This document shows, in pieces, positions 43,282-52,501 of a DNA stretch of 64,000 nucleotides. The stretch lies in assembly GCA_963836005.1 (NCBI GenBank), contig CAWIHS010000005.1:496001-560000 (forward strand). Direction: 5' to 3'. The DNA comes from CAWIHS01 sp963836005. Lineage in GTDB: Bacteria > Pseudomonadota > Gammaproteobacteria > GRL18. Under the pieces are notes generated by a model. That model was not told where the DNA came from. It made no database searches and saw nothing but the letters and a program-made list of their open reading frames with translations. The position numbers and the translations under genes were made by a program. Numbering within the stretch: the first letter of the stretch is position 1; the number at the start of each line of letters is the position of its first letter.

Positions 43282-44208
43282 TTAGCGACCTGCATCTTTC
43301 TTATATATTTCCTTGGCCAATTCACCAATACCGCCTAAAGCTCCGATCACTGCAGATGATTCCAGCGGCATAAACACCAGTTTCTGGTTTTCGGCAGCGC
43401 CGATGTCTCTCAATGCATCAACATATTTAGTCGCCACAAAATAGTTTATTGCATTGATATCACCTTTCTGGATTGCCTGGGATACCATCATGGTTGCTTT
43501 AGCTTCAGCTTCCGCGAGACGTTCCCGCGCCTCCGCTTCGCGAAAGGCGGCTTCCTTCTCACCTTCAGCCTGTAAAATGGCTGACTGTTTTTCTCCCTCG
43601 GCACGCAGGATCTCTGCCTGCCGTTCCCCTTCTGCCTCAAGAATATTGGCGCGTTTTTCACGTTCAGCTTTCATTTGGCGGGCCATAGAATCAACCAGAT
43701 CGCGCGGTGGAGCAATGTCTTTAATTTCAATACGTGTCACCTTGACACCCCATGGGGTGGTCGCTTCGTCAACAACATTGAGTAAACGTGAATTTATTTC
43801 ATCACGTTTACTCAATAGTTCGTCCAGATCCATAGAGCCCATGACGGTACGAATATTGGTCATGGTCAGATTCAAAATAGCGTGTTCCAGATTATTCACT
43901 TCATAGGAAGCCCTGGCACTGTCCATGGCCTGAAAAAACACCACCCCATCGACCTTGACCATGGCATTATCCTTGGTAATGATCTCCTGAGAAGGCACAT
44001 CCATGACTCTTTCCATCATATTTACCCGGTGACCAATAGTATCGACAATCGGCACGATCAGATTCAGACCGGGGGACAGCGAACGTGTAAAACGGCCAAA
44101 ACGCTCGACGGTATATTCCATTCCCTGAGGTACTTTTTTCACCCCGAGTACGACCAGCACAACGGCCAGACCTAACAGACCAAAAACAAACGAATCCAGA
44201 CCACTCAT
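43282..44208 (-). CDS. qmcA: SPFH/band 7 (stomatin-like) membrane protein, QmcA type
   Basis: A 308-residue membrane-anchored band 7 protein. An N-terminal hydrophobic segment (VFGLLGLAVVLVVLGV) is followed by the SPFH domain (VERFGRFTRSLSPGLNLIVPIVD, DNAMVKVDGVVFFQ, TTPWGVKVTRIEIKDIAPP). A long Ala/Glu/Arg coiled coil (AEREKRANILEAEGERQAEILRAEGEKQ, about 190-240) follows. It probably forms cage-like oligomers in the inner membrane with the NfeD partner encoded next. AAAGGA precedes the ATG. The pairing qmcA-nfeD is widespread. Confidence 0.93.
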   Translation of the reverse strand: MSGLDSFVFGLLGLAVVLVVLGVKKVPQGMEYTVERFGRFTRSLSPGLNLIVPIVDTIGHRVNMMERVMDVPSQEIITKDNAMVKVDGVVFFQAMDSARASYEVNNLEHAILNLTMTNIRTVMGSMDLDELLSKRDEINSRLLNVVDEATTPWGVKVTRIEIKDIAPPRDLVDSMARQMKAEREKRANILEAEGERQAEILRAEGEKQSAILQAEGEKEAAFREAEARERLAEAEAKATMMVSQAIQKGDINAINYFVATKYVDALRDIGAAENQKLVFMPLESSAVIGALGGIGELAKEIYKKDAGR

Positions 44209-44234
44209 AATTTATTCCTTTGCCAAAAAATAAA

Positions 44235-44279
44235 GTAACTACTCAGCATAATATCTTAAATACGCTGATGAGTAGTTAC
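44235..44279. repeat. Miniature inverted-repeat element, family A (45 bp)
   Basis: GTAACTACTCAGCATAATAT ... ATACGCTGATGAGTAGTTAC, almost only the two inverted ends. The flanks AAAATAAA and ACAACAAA agree at 6 of 8 positions. It lies upstream of qmcA and ttcA, which are divergent. Confidence 0.7.
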
Positions 44280-44468
44280 ACAACAAAACCAGTTTTAGTG
44301 ACAGAATAAGTTAGTTAAGTGAGTACTGCAAGTGTCAGCCTTATCCAGTAAAAAATCAGGCCGCTATTGCAGCTTGCCAAGCATAAAATACTGATGGTTT
44401 TTTCTTTACAGCATATCTAGTACAATCACTTGCATACACCCTTAATTTAGTAAATCAATCAGGTATTT

Positions 44469-45209
44469 ATGACCCGCAAAAATTATCCCAAACCGTCTAA
44501 ACGTTTAATGAGACATATTGGTCGCGCCATTGCCGATTTCAGGATGATCACTGCCGGGGATCGGATTCTGCTCGGTGTTTCAGGCGGCAAGGATTCACTC
44601 TCGCTGTTGATCATTCTGCATCATCTCAGGCAATATGCTCCGGTCAAATTTGAATTAGCTGCGGTGACCGTTGATCCCCTTATCGAAGGCTTTGATCCGT
44701 CACCTTTAAAAGCTTATCTGCGCAGTCTGGGCATTCCCTATTTTTATCGTCAACAGGCGATTATGCAGCAAGCGGAAGAGTCTATGCACGGCGATTCCTT
44801 CTGCTCCTTCTGCTCGAGGATTAAACGCGGTATTCTCTATACCACGGCCAGAGAAAACAACTATAATGTGCTCGCTCTGGCGCAGCACCTGGACGATCTG
44901 GCAGAGAGTTTTCTCATGTCCGCATTTAATAATGGCAAATTACAGACCATGAAAGCCAATTATGTCATCAGTCAGGGAGATATTAGAGTCATCCGGCCGC
45001 TGGTTTATGCGCGGGAATCACTGACCCGCTCATTTGCCGATAAAGCCTGCCTGCCGGTTGTGCCTGACAGCTGTCCAGCCTGTTTCTCGATGCCGACTCA
45101 AAGAGCACACGTCAAACAACTGCTTGCCGCCGAAGAACGGCATAACACCGGGCTGTTCAACAGTCTGCTGAAAACCATAACCCCGCTAATGTCGATTGAT
45201 CACGCCTGA
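44469..45209 (+). CDS. TtcA-like tRNA 2-thiolation enzyme (short form)
   Basis: An ATP-pyrophosphatase (PP-loop) protein related to TtcA, which makes 2-thiocytidine 32 in tRNA. The PP-loop is VSGGKDS (38-43). The Fe-S cysteines appear as FCSFC (C112, C115) and SCPAC (C202, C205), and HLDD at 140-143 matches the family HxDD. At 246 residues it lacks the C-terminal region of E. coli TtcA (311 residues). CPAC replaces the usual CNLCGSQ-like pattern, so it may be a paralogous subgroup; I therefore withhold the symbol. A putative acyltransferase starts 6 bp after it. Confidence 0.8.
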   Translation: MTRKNYPKPSKRLMRHIGRAIADFRMITAGDRILLGVSGGKDSLSLLIILHHLRQYAPVKFELAAVTVDPLIEGFDPSPLKAYLRSLGIPYFYRQQAIMQQAEESMHGDSFCSFCSRIKRGILYTTARENNYNVLALAQHLDDLAESFLMSAFNNGKLQTMKANYVISQGDIRVIRPLVYARESLTRSFADKACLPVVPDSCPACFSMPTQRAHVKQLLAAEERHNTGLFNSLLKTITPLMSIDHA

Positions 45210-45215
45210 ACAACC

Positions 45216-46097
45216 ATGCAAGTATTTATTATCAAATTACTATTGCATTTTTTTGCACTGCTGCCGCTGCCGCTTAATCACCGGCTGGGCAGCTGGATTG
45301 GATTGAGTCTGTATTATTCAAAGTCCCGCTCGTATAAAGTATCGCAAATTAATATTAATCTCTGTTTAACTGAAAAAACTCCTGCAGAAAAAAAAGCGGT
45401 CTTAAAACAAAGCCTGATTGAAATGGGTAAAACCATTACCGAGATGGGTCCCATGTGGTTATGGAAATCACAGCGCACCTTAAATCTGTTAGTAAAAGTT
45501 TCCGGGCAGGATTATCTGAAGAATGCCCGAAATGCTGATAAAGGTGTTATCTTACTGACTCCCCACCTGGGCTGCTGGGAAATTGCCGGGCTGTTTCTGG
45601 GCAGTACATTGCCGGTTACCATTTTATACACTCAACCCAGGCTAAGCGCATTAAATGGCATTGTCCAGCAGGCCCGCAAACGATCCGGAGCGAAACTGGT
45701 CAGTGCTGATATGAGCGGCGTCAAAGCCATATTCAAAACTCTTAATGAAGGCAATGCGACAGGTATGTTACCCGACCAGAATCCTGACGATCCTAACAGC
45801 GGTGTATTTGCGCCATTATTCGACATACCCACATTTACCATGACTTTTATTTCAAAACTGGCGAGTAAGACTGGTGCAACGATCCTCATAGGTTATGCCG
45901 AGCGCCTGGACAAGGGGCAAGGTTATCATCTGCACATCAGAAAAGCCGATCCGGATATAGCCAGTAATGATCCCCTGCTCTCAGCAACTGCAATGAATAA
46001 AACCATAGAAAATTATATCCGGGAACTACCGCAACAATATCAATGGAGTTATAAACGGTTTAAGAAAAGACCCGCCGGTGCTAAAAAATTTTACTAA
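45216..46097 (+). CDS. LpxL/HtrB-type lysophospholipid acyltransferase family protein
   Basis: A 293-residue inner-membrane acyltransferase of the lipid A late-acylation family. An N-terminal hydrophobic anchor (IIKLLLHFFALLPLPL) is followed by the HX4E motif TPHLGCWE (H117, E122) and DQNPDDPNSGVFAPLF. QWSYKRFKKRP at the C-terminus is typical. It probably transfers an acyl chain to lipid A or a related lipid; the exact substrate is not evident. It begins 6 bp after the TtcA-like gene, so they share a message, and it converges on comM. Confidence 0.88.
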   Translation: MQVFIIKLLLHFFALLPLPLNHRLGSWIGLSLYYSKSRSYKVSQININLCLTEKTPAEKKAVLKQSLIEMGKTITEMGPMWLWKSQRTLNLLVKVSGQDYLKNARNADKGVILLTPHLGCWEIAGLFLGSTLPVTILYTQPRLSALNGIVQQARKRSGAKLVSADMSGVKAIFKTLNEGNATGMLPDQNPDDPNSGVFAPLFDIPTFTMTFISKLASKTGATILIGYAERLDKGQGYHLHIRKADPDIASNDPLLSATAMNKTIENYIRELPQQYQWSYKRFKKRPAGAKKFY

Positions 46098-46103
46098 ACT
46101 AGC

Positions 46104-47630
46104 CTAAACTCGATATTGCACTTTACGGTAGCTGATTGCTTCTGAAAGATGCTGCATCTGTATCTCGTCACAGTCATCCAGATCTGCAATAGTACGGGCC
46201 AGTTTAAGGATACGATGATAGGCACGTGCAGAGAGTTTCATTTTATCCATACTCTGCTCCAGTAGTTGCTGATTTTCAACCGACAGGAGGCAATCCTGTT
46301 CAATGGCCTTATTACTCAGGCGTGCATTGAAATGTCCGCGTCGATTACGCTGTCTGGTCTGTGCTCGGACAATGCGTTTTTTTACCTCGACACTGGTTTC
46401 CTGCTGCGCCGTATTTGTATATAACTCCTGATATGTCAGTGCCGGTACTTCGATGTGAATATCGATCCTATCCAGAAAAGGACCAGACAGCTTGTTCTGA
46501 TACCGCCTGATCTGTTCAAAACTGCAGCGGCATTGGTTATTACTGTCTCCATGGTAGCCACATGGACATGGGTTCATCGCCGCAATCAATTGAAATTTTG
46601 CAGGAAATTCAACCTGCCTGGCCGCTCTGGAAATCATAATTTTGCCAGACTCCAGCGGTTCCCGCAGTACTTCCAGTACTTTTCGATCAAACTCAGGCAA
46701 TTCATCCATGAATAATACACCCTGATGCGCAAGACTGATCTCGCCCGGGCGAGGGTTGCTGCCTCCGCCCACCAGAGCCACACTGGAAGCGGTATGATGC
46801 GGTGTTCTAAAACTGCGGCTTAACCAGTTCTGACTATTAACAGGCTCACCGCAAACTGAGCGAATAGCGGCGATTTCTTCTGCTTCCTGCTCACTCATAT
46901 CGGGCAGGAGTGTCACCAGACGACTGGCCAGCATGGTTTTACCCGTGCCGGGCGGGCCTTGCATCAGCAGTGAATGCTGGCCGGCGGCGGCAATTTCCAG
47001 TGCCCGTTTGGCCTGGGGCTGACCGCATATGTCTGAAAGACACATGATTTCAGCAGATACAGGCATAGTCTGCGGAGCCATTTGAGCCTCCTGCAATGTA
47101 CTCTCGCCTCTGAGAAAGGCACAGACCTGCAGTAAATGTGCAGCAGTAAATACCTGTAAACCTTTAACCAACGCAGCTTCTGCACCATTTTGCTGCGGTA
47201 CAATCAGAACTCGTTTACTTTTTTTAGCCTGAATAGCAATGGGTAAAATACCTTTAACCGGCCTCAATTCGCCACTGAGTGCCAGCTCACCCACAAATTC
47301 ATATTGTTGAATCTTGCTGCTGGTTTTTTGTTTAGATTCTATAACCAGCTGCCCGGATGCAATCAGGATACCCAGAGCAATGGCTAAATCAAACCGACCA
47401 CCCTCTTTAGGCAAATCAGCTGGTGCAAGATTGATAGTGATACGACGAACAGGAAAATCAAAACGGCCATTAATAATCGCTCCTCTGACACGATCCTTAC
47501 TTTCTTTTACCGCAGTTTCGGGAAGTCCGACGATGGACAGGGCTGGTAAACCATTGGTGAGAAGTACTTCGACAGTCACCTGCAATGCCTGCAGATCACC
47601 TGTGCGACTATAAACTATCGCCAGTGACAT
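46104..47630 (-). CDS. comM: YifB/ComM-family Mg-chelatase-like AAA ATPase
   Basis: ComM is a hexameric helicase that promotes branch migration during natural transformation. The N-terminal S5-like domain (SLAIVYSRTGDLQALQVTVEV, GLPETAVKESKDRVRGA) is followed by the AAA domain with MQGPPGTGKTMLA (Walker A), FMDELPEFDRKVLEVLREPLE (Walker B) and MNPCPCGYHGD, then a C-terminal helical domain (RILKLARTIADLDDCDEIQ). The ATG at 47630 has AGGA seven bases upstream and gives 508 residues; the upstream extension to 47687 is not conserved. Its presence is compatible with natural competence but does not prove it. Confidence 0.94.
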   Translation of the reverse strand: MSLAIVYSRTGDLQALQVTVEVLLTNGLPALSIVGLPETAVKESKDRVRGAIINGRFDFPVRRITINLAPADLPKEGGRFDLAIALGILIASGQLVIESKQKTSSKIQQYEFVGELALSGELRPVKGILPIAIQAKKSKRVLIVPQQNGAEAALVKGLQVFTAAHLLQVCAFLRGESTLQEAQMAPQTMPVSAEIMCLSDICGQPQAKRALEIAAAGQHSLLMQGPPGTGKTMLASRLVTLLPDMSEQEAEEIAAIRSVCGEPVNSQNWLSRSFRTPHHTASSVALVGGGSNPRPGEISLAHQGVLFMDELPEFDRKVLEVLREPLESGKIMISRAARQVEFPAKFQLIAAMNPCPCGYHGDSNNQCRCSFEQIRRYQNKLSGPFLDRIDIHIEVPALTYQELYTNTAQQETSVEVKKRIVRAQTRQRNRRGHFNARLSNKAIEQDCLLSVENQQLLEQSMDKMKLSARAYHRILKLARTIADLDDCDEIQMQHLSEAISYRKVQYRV

Positions 47631-47813
47631 ATATAATCCTTTATATAATATTTTCGTCCTGGCGCAAGTATAGCGACTTTTAGACATAGTTCATGTCAGA
47701 AAAAACTGTCATCATTAACTATCATCACTTCACGCTATTGCCGATTAGAAATCGAGTCGGTTTTTACTATACTGTTAATGAAAAACTGATCACATAATAG
47801 CGCAGCAAATATC

Positions 47814-49298
47814 ATGCTCAAATATCTGCAAAAGATCTTAATCCATGATTTATCCATTCAGCCCAATGGGTATGAACTGACCGCTGCGCTGTTTATAAGA
47901 TTACTGGCTATTATCTTTTTTTCAGCCTTTGCCTCTCTCTCTGTGCAGATAGAAGGACTGGCTGGCTCTCAGGGGATCCTGCCTTTAAGCCAGGCTCTGG
48001 ATAACAGCCTGACTTATTGGGGCAGTGATGCTTTCTGGCATTTTCCTACTCTTTTCTGGCTCAATGCCAGTGACCAATTGTTGATCGCCAGTACCTATGC
48101 GGGCTGTTTTGTCTCGCTATTATTATTTTTCAATATTTTGCCGCGTACATCCCTGGTGATATTACTGATGCTGTATTTGTCTCTATCCACTGCGGGACAG
48201 GTTTTTATGAATTTTCAATGGGACAGCCTGTTAATGGAGTCTGGTTTTCTGGCTCTGTTTTTATCCCCACGCAGCCGCTATCCCATCTGGCTGTTTCGCT
48301 GGCTGCTATTTCGTTTACGCTTTCTTTCCGGTATTTCCAAGCTCATGACCCAGGATCCCAGCTGGTCGGGCTTAACTGCGGTAGGCCTCTATTTTGAGGT
48401 GCAGCCTCTTCCTAACTGGCTTGCCTGGTATGCCCATCTATTACCTGAATGGGTTTTGATGCTGGGGACAGCGTTAACCCTGTTTATTGAAATCCTGGTA
48501 CCCTTTATGATGTTCATGCCCAGGCGCTATCGCTTTGTCGCCGCCTGGCTGACGATTAGTCTGCAGGTGCTTATTATCATAACCTCCAACCATAACTGGA
48601 TAAATTTTCTGACTATCGCCCTGTGTCTGTTCTTATTTGATGACAAGGCTTTAAGAAGCATCCTGCCTGCGAAAATGGAACACTGGCTGCTCAGCAAATC
48701 CCTGCCATTCGCTCGGCAAACAAAATACTATGCACACAGCATGCTATTGCTGGGCAGCTTCATTTTCTTCATTGGCAGTGTGCAGATTTATGAAATGCTC
48801 AAATATGAAAGCGTCGAAGGCCGGATCGGTCAAATCACACGTCAGGTAACAACTTTTCGTCTGGTCAATCAGTATCATGTATTTCCGACCATGAAAACCG
48901 CAAGACTTGAATTGCTGATTTACGGTTCAGATGACGGCAAAATTTGGCAGGAATATTTATTTAAATACAAGCCTGATTTATTAGACAAAAAACCCCAGAT
49001 CATTATTCCACACCAGCCCAGACTTGACTGGCTGATGTGGTTTGTTACCAGTAGTCCCCGCTTTATGCCCTGGTTTGAAAATTTTTTGCACTCACTGCTA
49101 ACGGGCACACCTGCAGTGCTGCAGTTATTGGCTCATAACCCCTTTGCTGATAAACCGCCTCGATACTTGCGAGTTGATCTATACCGCTATCAATTTACCG
49201 ACATGGCAACACGTAAACAAAGCGGTCATTGGTGGAGCAGGGAATATCTGGGACCGTTCCCGCCACTACCCTTTATGAGCAGTGCTGACAAACCCTGA
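47814..49298 (+). CDS. Lipase maturation factor family membrane protein
   Basis: A 494-residue polytopic protein related to the eukaryotic lipase maturation factor LMF1. It has about eight or nine hydrophobic segments up to residue 340. Family signatures include GSQGILPLSQALDN, FMNFQWDSLLMESGFLALFLSP, LFRLRFLSGISKLMTQDPSW and NHNWINFLTIALCLFLFDD. The C-terminal third is soluble (RLELLIYGSDDGKIWQEYLFKYKP, HQPRLDWLMWF). Bacterial members are uncommon and their role is unknown; help with exported lipase or lipoprotein folding is only inferred from the name. Convergent with the hybrid kinase gene. Confidence 0.88.
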   Translation: MLKYLQKILIHDLSIQPNGYELTAALFIRLLAIIFFSAFASLSVQIEGLAGSQGILPLSQALDNSLTYWGSDAFWHFPTLFWLNASDQLLIASTYAGCFVSLLLFFNILPRTSLVILLMLYLSLSTAGQVFMNFQWDSLLMESGFLALFLSPRSRYPIWLFRWLLFRLRFLSGISKLMTQDPSWSGLTAVGLYFEVQPLPNWLAWYAHLLPEWVLMLGTALTLFIEILVPFMMFMPRRYRFVAAWLTISLQVLIIITSNHNWINFLTIALCLFLFDDKALRSILPAKMEHWLLSKSLPFARQTKYYAHSMLLLGSFIFFIGSVQIYEMLKYESVEGRIGQITRQVTTFRLVNQYHVFPTMKTARLELLIYGSDDGKIWQEYLFKYKPDLLDKKPQIIIPHQPRLDWLMWFVTSSPRFMPWFENFLHSLLTGTPAVLQLLAHNPFADKPPRYLRVDLYRYQFTDMATRKQSGHWWSREYLGPFPPLPFMSSADKP

Positions 49299-49365
49299 AC
49301 AGGGTCCAGCAAAAAAATTTTTTCACTAACCACTTTGCGGCACTGATACGGCAGAAATTATTTTG

Positions 49366-49394
49366 CCCGGGTAGCGCGGTAAAGCCGCGCGGGT
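49366..49394. terminator. Hairpin between convergent genes
   Basis: CCCGGGTAGCGCGGTAAAGC then CGCGCGGG folds with a GCGCGG/CCGCGC stem. It lies between the 3' ends of the lipase maturation factor gene and the hybrid kinase gene. Only a short T-rich stretch follows (TCATTTT), so it is a weak terminator candidate. Confidence 0.4.
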
Positions 49395-49513
49395 CATTTT
49401 CAGTGCCAATGTGACTTTATATCATTTAGTAATGGCTTATACGTTAGTGCTGATTGTCTGCGCCTAAGTACAGACTAATGAGTCACTGATAGCTGTTATA
49501 TTTAAGTCAGGCG

Positions 49514-51919
49514 CTATAAGTTACCCGTTCTGGTGAGAAATTTTTCCAACTCAAGCATGGTATGATTTATTGCCGAATTCAGCGCTTCAAGAATATCCAT
49601 CACTTCATAATTATTATCCTTGAGTGTGAGTTCAAGTGCTTCAGATTGTTGCGCAATAGCGTATAAACTCAGTGAGCGGGAAGCACCTTTTAATTTATGC
49701 GCCAAATCTGCGGTTTCTGCAAAATGTGACAAATCAAATTCTGTCCTGATTTGTTGAAAAAAATCCTTGTAAGTCTGATAAAAAATAGCCAGTAACCGGG
49801 TCAGCAAATTGGAATTGTTATTTAGACGAATCATTACCTCATCAAGGTTAAGGGTGGTTAACTGATCCAGAGAATCTATGACGTCAATACCCTGCTCAAT
49901 GTTTACGCTCGCTGCAGATTCAATAGCGCTGTCAGATGTTTGATCGAGGAACTTTAAGGGTTCAATCGCTGCAAAAGAATAATCAGCACTCAGGGAATTC
50001 AGTCCAAGATATTTACTTAGCGTACGATTAAGTTTATCCATCTGAACTGGTTTACTCAAATAGCCGTTCATGCCTGCATCCAGACTGGCCTGGCTTGCCT
50101 GAGAACTGGCATGAGCACTTAAAGCAACAATCGGTATATTAATACCCAGCTGACGAATTCTACGAGTAGTTTCATACCCATCCATACCAGGCATTTGAAT
50201 ATCCATAAGAATTAAATCATAGTGACTGGTCCCTCCCTGCAGAACTTTATCAAAAGCCTGCTGACCATTATCAGCCGTATCAACCTGAAAACCAAGGTTA
50301 GTTAATATGCCCTTAATTACTTCCTGATTAATAGGCTCATCATCCGTTATCAGAATTTTATAATACTGGTTTTCAGTAATATCAACTGAGGTTACCTCAC
50401 TGGATAATTCTCTCAGGTGATCATTATTATCCAGTGCATCAGAGGTGACTTTTTTGAAAGGCAGGATGAAGGAAAAGCAGCTTCCCTGTTCAGGCAGACT
50501 TTCTACTTCAATTTCACCGCCCATTATATGAGCTATCTTTTGCGAAATGGCCAGACCTAATCCCGTTCCTCCATATTCACGTGTAGTTGAGCTGTCTACC
50601 TGATGAAATGCAGAAAATAATTCGAATAATTTTTTCTCACTGATGCCGATTCCGGAATCCTTTACTGCAAAATAGTAACTAATACAATTTTGCTCATCTT
50701 TGTGGTTTTGAAGTAATACTTCTATAGAACCCTGATGGGTAAATTTAATGGCATTTGAAACCAGATTGATAAGAATTTGCCTCAAGCGAAATGGATCGCC
50801 GAAAACATAGCCATGCACATCAGGATCTACTGTTGTTCTAAACTCAAGCTGCTTTTGTTCTGCCTGAATTAAAAAAGTATGTTCAAGCTCAGACACGATT
50901 TGTCCAGGCTCAAACATGATCTCTTCCATATCCATTTTATCAGCCTCAATTTTGGAAAAATCGAGAATATCATTAATAATGGATAGCAGCTGTTCACCCG
51001 AATGACTGATAATTTCTGCATATCGCTGCTGTTTTGCATCCAGCTCGGTGTACTGCATCAATTCCGCCATGCCGATCACCGCATTCATGGGTGTTCTGAG
51101 TTCATGACTCATGGTTGCCAAAAAATTACTTTTTGCTTTATTTTCCGCTTCAGCCTGCTCAGTTCTGAACTTTACCTGTTCTTCAAGACCCTGCTTGAGA
51201 CTCTCCAGTTGCTGATCTTTTTGCTCAACCTCCTGCAGCATGGCGTTAAAATCGTGGCTCAATTGTGCCAGTTCATCATTTCCAGACAACTGGCTTCGCA
51301 TTGAATAATCTCTGGAGTGAGATACCTTAGCAATAAACTGGCTCAATTGTTCGACTCGTTCTATCAGGCCCTGCTGCAGTCTTTTCCATAACCAGAAACC
51401 AAACAGGGACACGAGAATAAAAACGCTCAGAGCAATAATCAAAGCCCACAGAACCCGGGAATAAAACGTTGCAGAAGATATTTGTAAAACGATGCTGCCA
51501 ATTTTTTCATTATTAAGGTAAACAGGCTGGGTAATGACAAAGCGATTATTAATATAATTAGCTGATTTCGTTAACCCTGCTGAAAAACCTGACATCTGTT
51601 CTACATGTTCCGTTGTTTCATATTTTGAAATAATCTGTCCCTGTACATCATACATATAAGCTACTTCAATTTCTGGACTGACTGAAAAGGTTTGTAACAT
51701 TTTATCAGTCAGTACTTTATTATCCAGCATAATCGCTGCGCTAACATTTAATGCCGTTCGCTCCGCCATCTCCGTATGATCTTGAAGTATATTTTTCCAG
51801 CTTAAAATAGTATTAAGTATAAAAAACAGAAAACAAACCAGGAAAATCACCGTTCCAAGCGTCACTCTGCTAATCAGAGAAAGTTTCTTATTGAGGGAAT
51901 ACTTATCCAGCAAATTCAT
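49514..51919 (-). CDS. Hybrid sensor histidine kinase with receiver and HPt domains
   Basis: An 801-residue tripartite sensor. Order: membrane segment (about 17-40), periplasmic sensor region of about 115 residues, second membrane segment (about 157-178), HAMP (about 180-232), coiled coil, HisKA with SHELRTPMN (phospho-His H272), HATPase_c (N box LVSNAIKF, KDSGIGIS, GGTGLGLAIS), receiver (D526/D527, phospho-Asp D573 in LMDIQMPGMDGYE, K623) and HPt with H741 in AHKLKGASRSL. The layout is like BarA or TorS. All phosphorelay residues are present. No response regulator is adjacent, so its output partner must be elsewhere. The signal is unknown. Confidence 0.93.
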   Translation of the reverse strand: MNLLDKYSLNKKLSLISRVTLGTVIFLVCFLFFILNTILSWKNILQDHTEMAERTALNVSAAIMLDNKVLTDKMLQTFSVSPEIEVAYMYDVQGQIISKYETTEHVEQMSGFSAGLTKSANYINNRFVITQPVYLNNEKIGSIVLQISSATFYSRVLWALIIALSVFILVSLFGFWLWKRLQQGLIERVEQLSQFIAKVSHSRDYSMRSQLSGNDELAQLSHDFNAMLQEVEQKDQQLESLKQGLEEQVKFRTEQAEAENKAKSNFLATMSHELRTPMNAVIGMAELMQYTELDAKQQRYAEIISHSGEQLLSIINDILDFSKIEADKMDMEEIMFEPGQIVSELEHTFLIQAEQKQLEFRTTVDPDVHGYVFGDPFRLRQILINLVSNAIKFTHQGSIEVLLQNHKDEQNCISYYFAVKDSGIGISEKKLFELFSAFHQVDSSTTREYGGTGLGLAISQKIAHIMGGEIEVESLPEQGSCFSFILPFKKVTSDALDNNDHLRELSSEVTSVDITENQYYKILITDDEPINQEVIKGILTNLGFQVDTADNGQQAFDKVLQGGTSHYDLILMDIQMPGMDGYETTRRIRQLGINIPIVALSAHASSQASQASLDAGMNGYLSKPVQMDKLNRTLSKYLGLNSLSADYSFAAIEPLKFLDQTSDSAIESAASVNIEQGIDVIDSLDQLTTLNLDEVMIRLNNNSNLLTRLLAIFYQTYKDFFQQIRTEFDLSHFAETADLAHKLKGASRSLSLYAIAQQSEALELTLKDNNYEVMDILEALNSAINHTMLELEKFLTRTGNL

Positions 51920-51958
51920 TCTTTGGTTTTTATTGACAGAAACTGCTCATAAACTACA

Positions 51959-52207
51959 TTATTTAACAGATAATTGTGCTTCAAGTTCAGCCAGCCTTTT
52001 TTCCAGCAGTTCCAGTTTGATACGTGTTTTTTGTAAGACTGCAGATTGAATCTCAAAATCTTCCCGCGTCACCAGATCAAGCTTGTCAAACGTACTTTGC
52101 AGCGCCAATCGTAAAGATTGCTCCACTTCCTTGCTGACATTTACGGGCAAAGGCGAAAGTCCCGCCGATATTTTACTGGCCAAATCATCAAAAAACTGTT
52201 TTTTCAT
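51959..52207 (-). CDS. ubiK: Ubiquinone biosynthesis accessory factor UbiK (YqiC/BMFP)
   Basis: An 82-residue protein: FFDDLASKISAGLSPLPVNVSKEVEQSLRLALQSTFDKLDLVTREDFEIQ followed by a coiled coil (LEKRLAELEAQL) is the BMFP/YqiC family. In E. coli UbiK supports the aerobic ubiquinone complex with UbiJ. The order comM, ubiK, glnK, amtB is also seen in pseudomonads. It is divergent from glnK and 39 bp upstream of the hybrid kinase on the same strand. Confidence 0.9.
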   Translation of the reverse strand: MKKQFFDDLASKISAGLSPLPVNVSKEVEQSLRLALQSTFDKLDLVTREDFEIQSAVLQKTRIKLELLEKRLAELEAQLSVK

Positions 52208-52311
52208 CGCAGTATAGTCTCTTTATAGTGTGCTAGTTATGACCCAATCATTATGGCGAAAAAATAGTTAAAGATCATCATGAAACTGTTAAGCCCGGCA
52301 CAAAATTGATT

Positions 52312-52328
52312 TGCACCATAATCGTGCA
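52312..52328. promoter_or_regulatory. NtrC-type binding site 1 upstream of glnK
   Basis: TGCACCATAATCGTGCA agrees with the NtrC consensus TGCACCA-N3-TGGTGCA at all but one specified base. Its centre is about 42 bp, close to four helical turns, upstream of the centre of site 2. Confidence 0.75.
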
Positions 52329-52353
52329 TATTTTTTGTAGCTTCCTGGTTAGT

Positions 52354-52370
52354 TCATCCAGGATGGTGCA
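52354..52370. promoter_or_regulatory. NtrC-type binding site 2 upstream of glnK
   Basis: TCATCCAGGATGGTGCA has a perfect right half-site (TGGTGCA) and a weaker left half (CCA kept). It lies about 80 bp upstream of the sigma-54 promoter, a usual distance for an enhancer. Confidence 0.6.
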
Positions 52371-52433
52371 AATTAACTGATGTAATCACCTGATAGTTAA
52401 ATATCTTATTGTAAAATATGGCATTTAAATCTA

Positions 52434-52449
52434 TGGCACGCTATCTGCA
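52434..52449 (+). promoter_or_regulatory. Sigma-54 promoter of glnK-amtB
   Basis: TGGCACGCTATCTGCA matches the -24/-12 consensus TGGCACG-N4-TTGCA except one T to C, with the exact GG to GC spacing. Transcription should begin near 52460, giving a leader of about 42 bases to the glnK ATG. It also rules out the longer reading frame that starts at 52418. Confidence 0.85.
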
Positions 52450-52501
52450 GGCAACAGATAAACATTCCTTAAAAAATTTAATCAACATGGGAGTTGAATC
52501 A

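Noticed and set aside
52295..52315. A second sigma-54-like sequence GGCACAAAATTGATTTGC
   Set aside because: GG and GC are 14 bases apart instead of 10, so the spacing is wrong.
52418..52501. Longer GlnK with 28 extra N-terminal residues
   Set aside because: The sigma-54 promoter lies inside this extension, and standard P-II proteins begin at the MKLV start at 52502.
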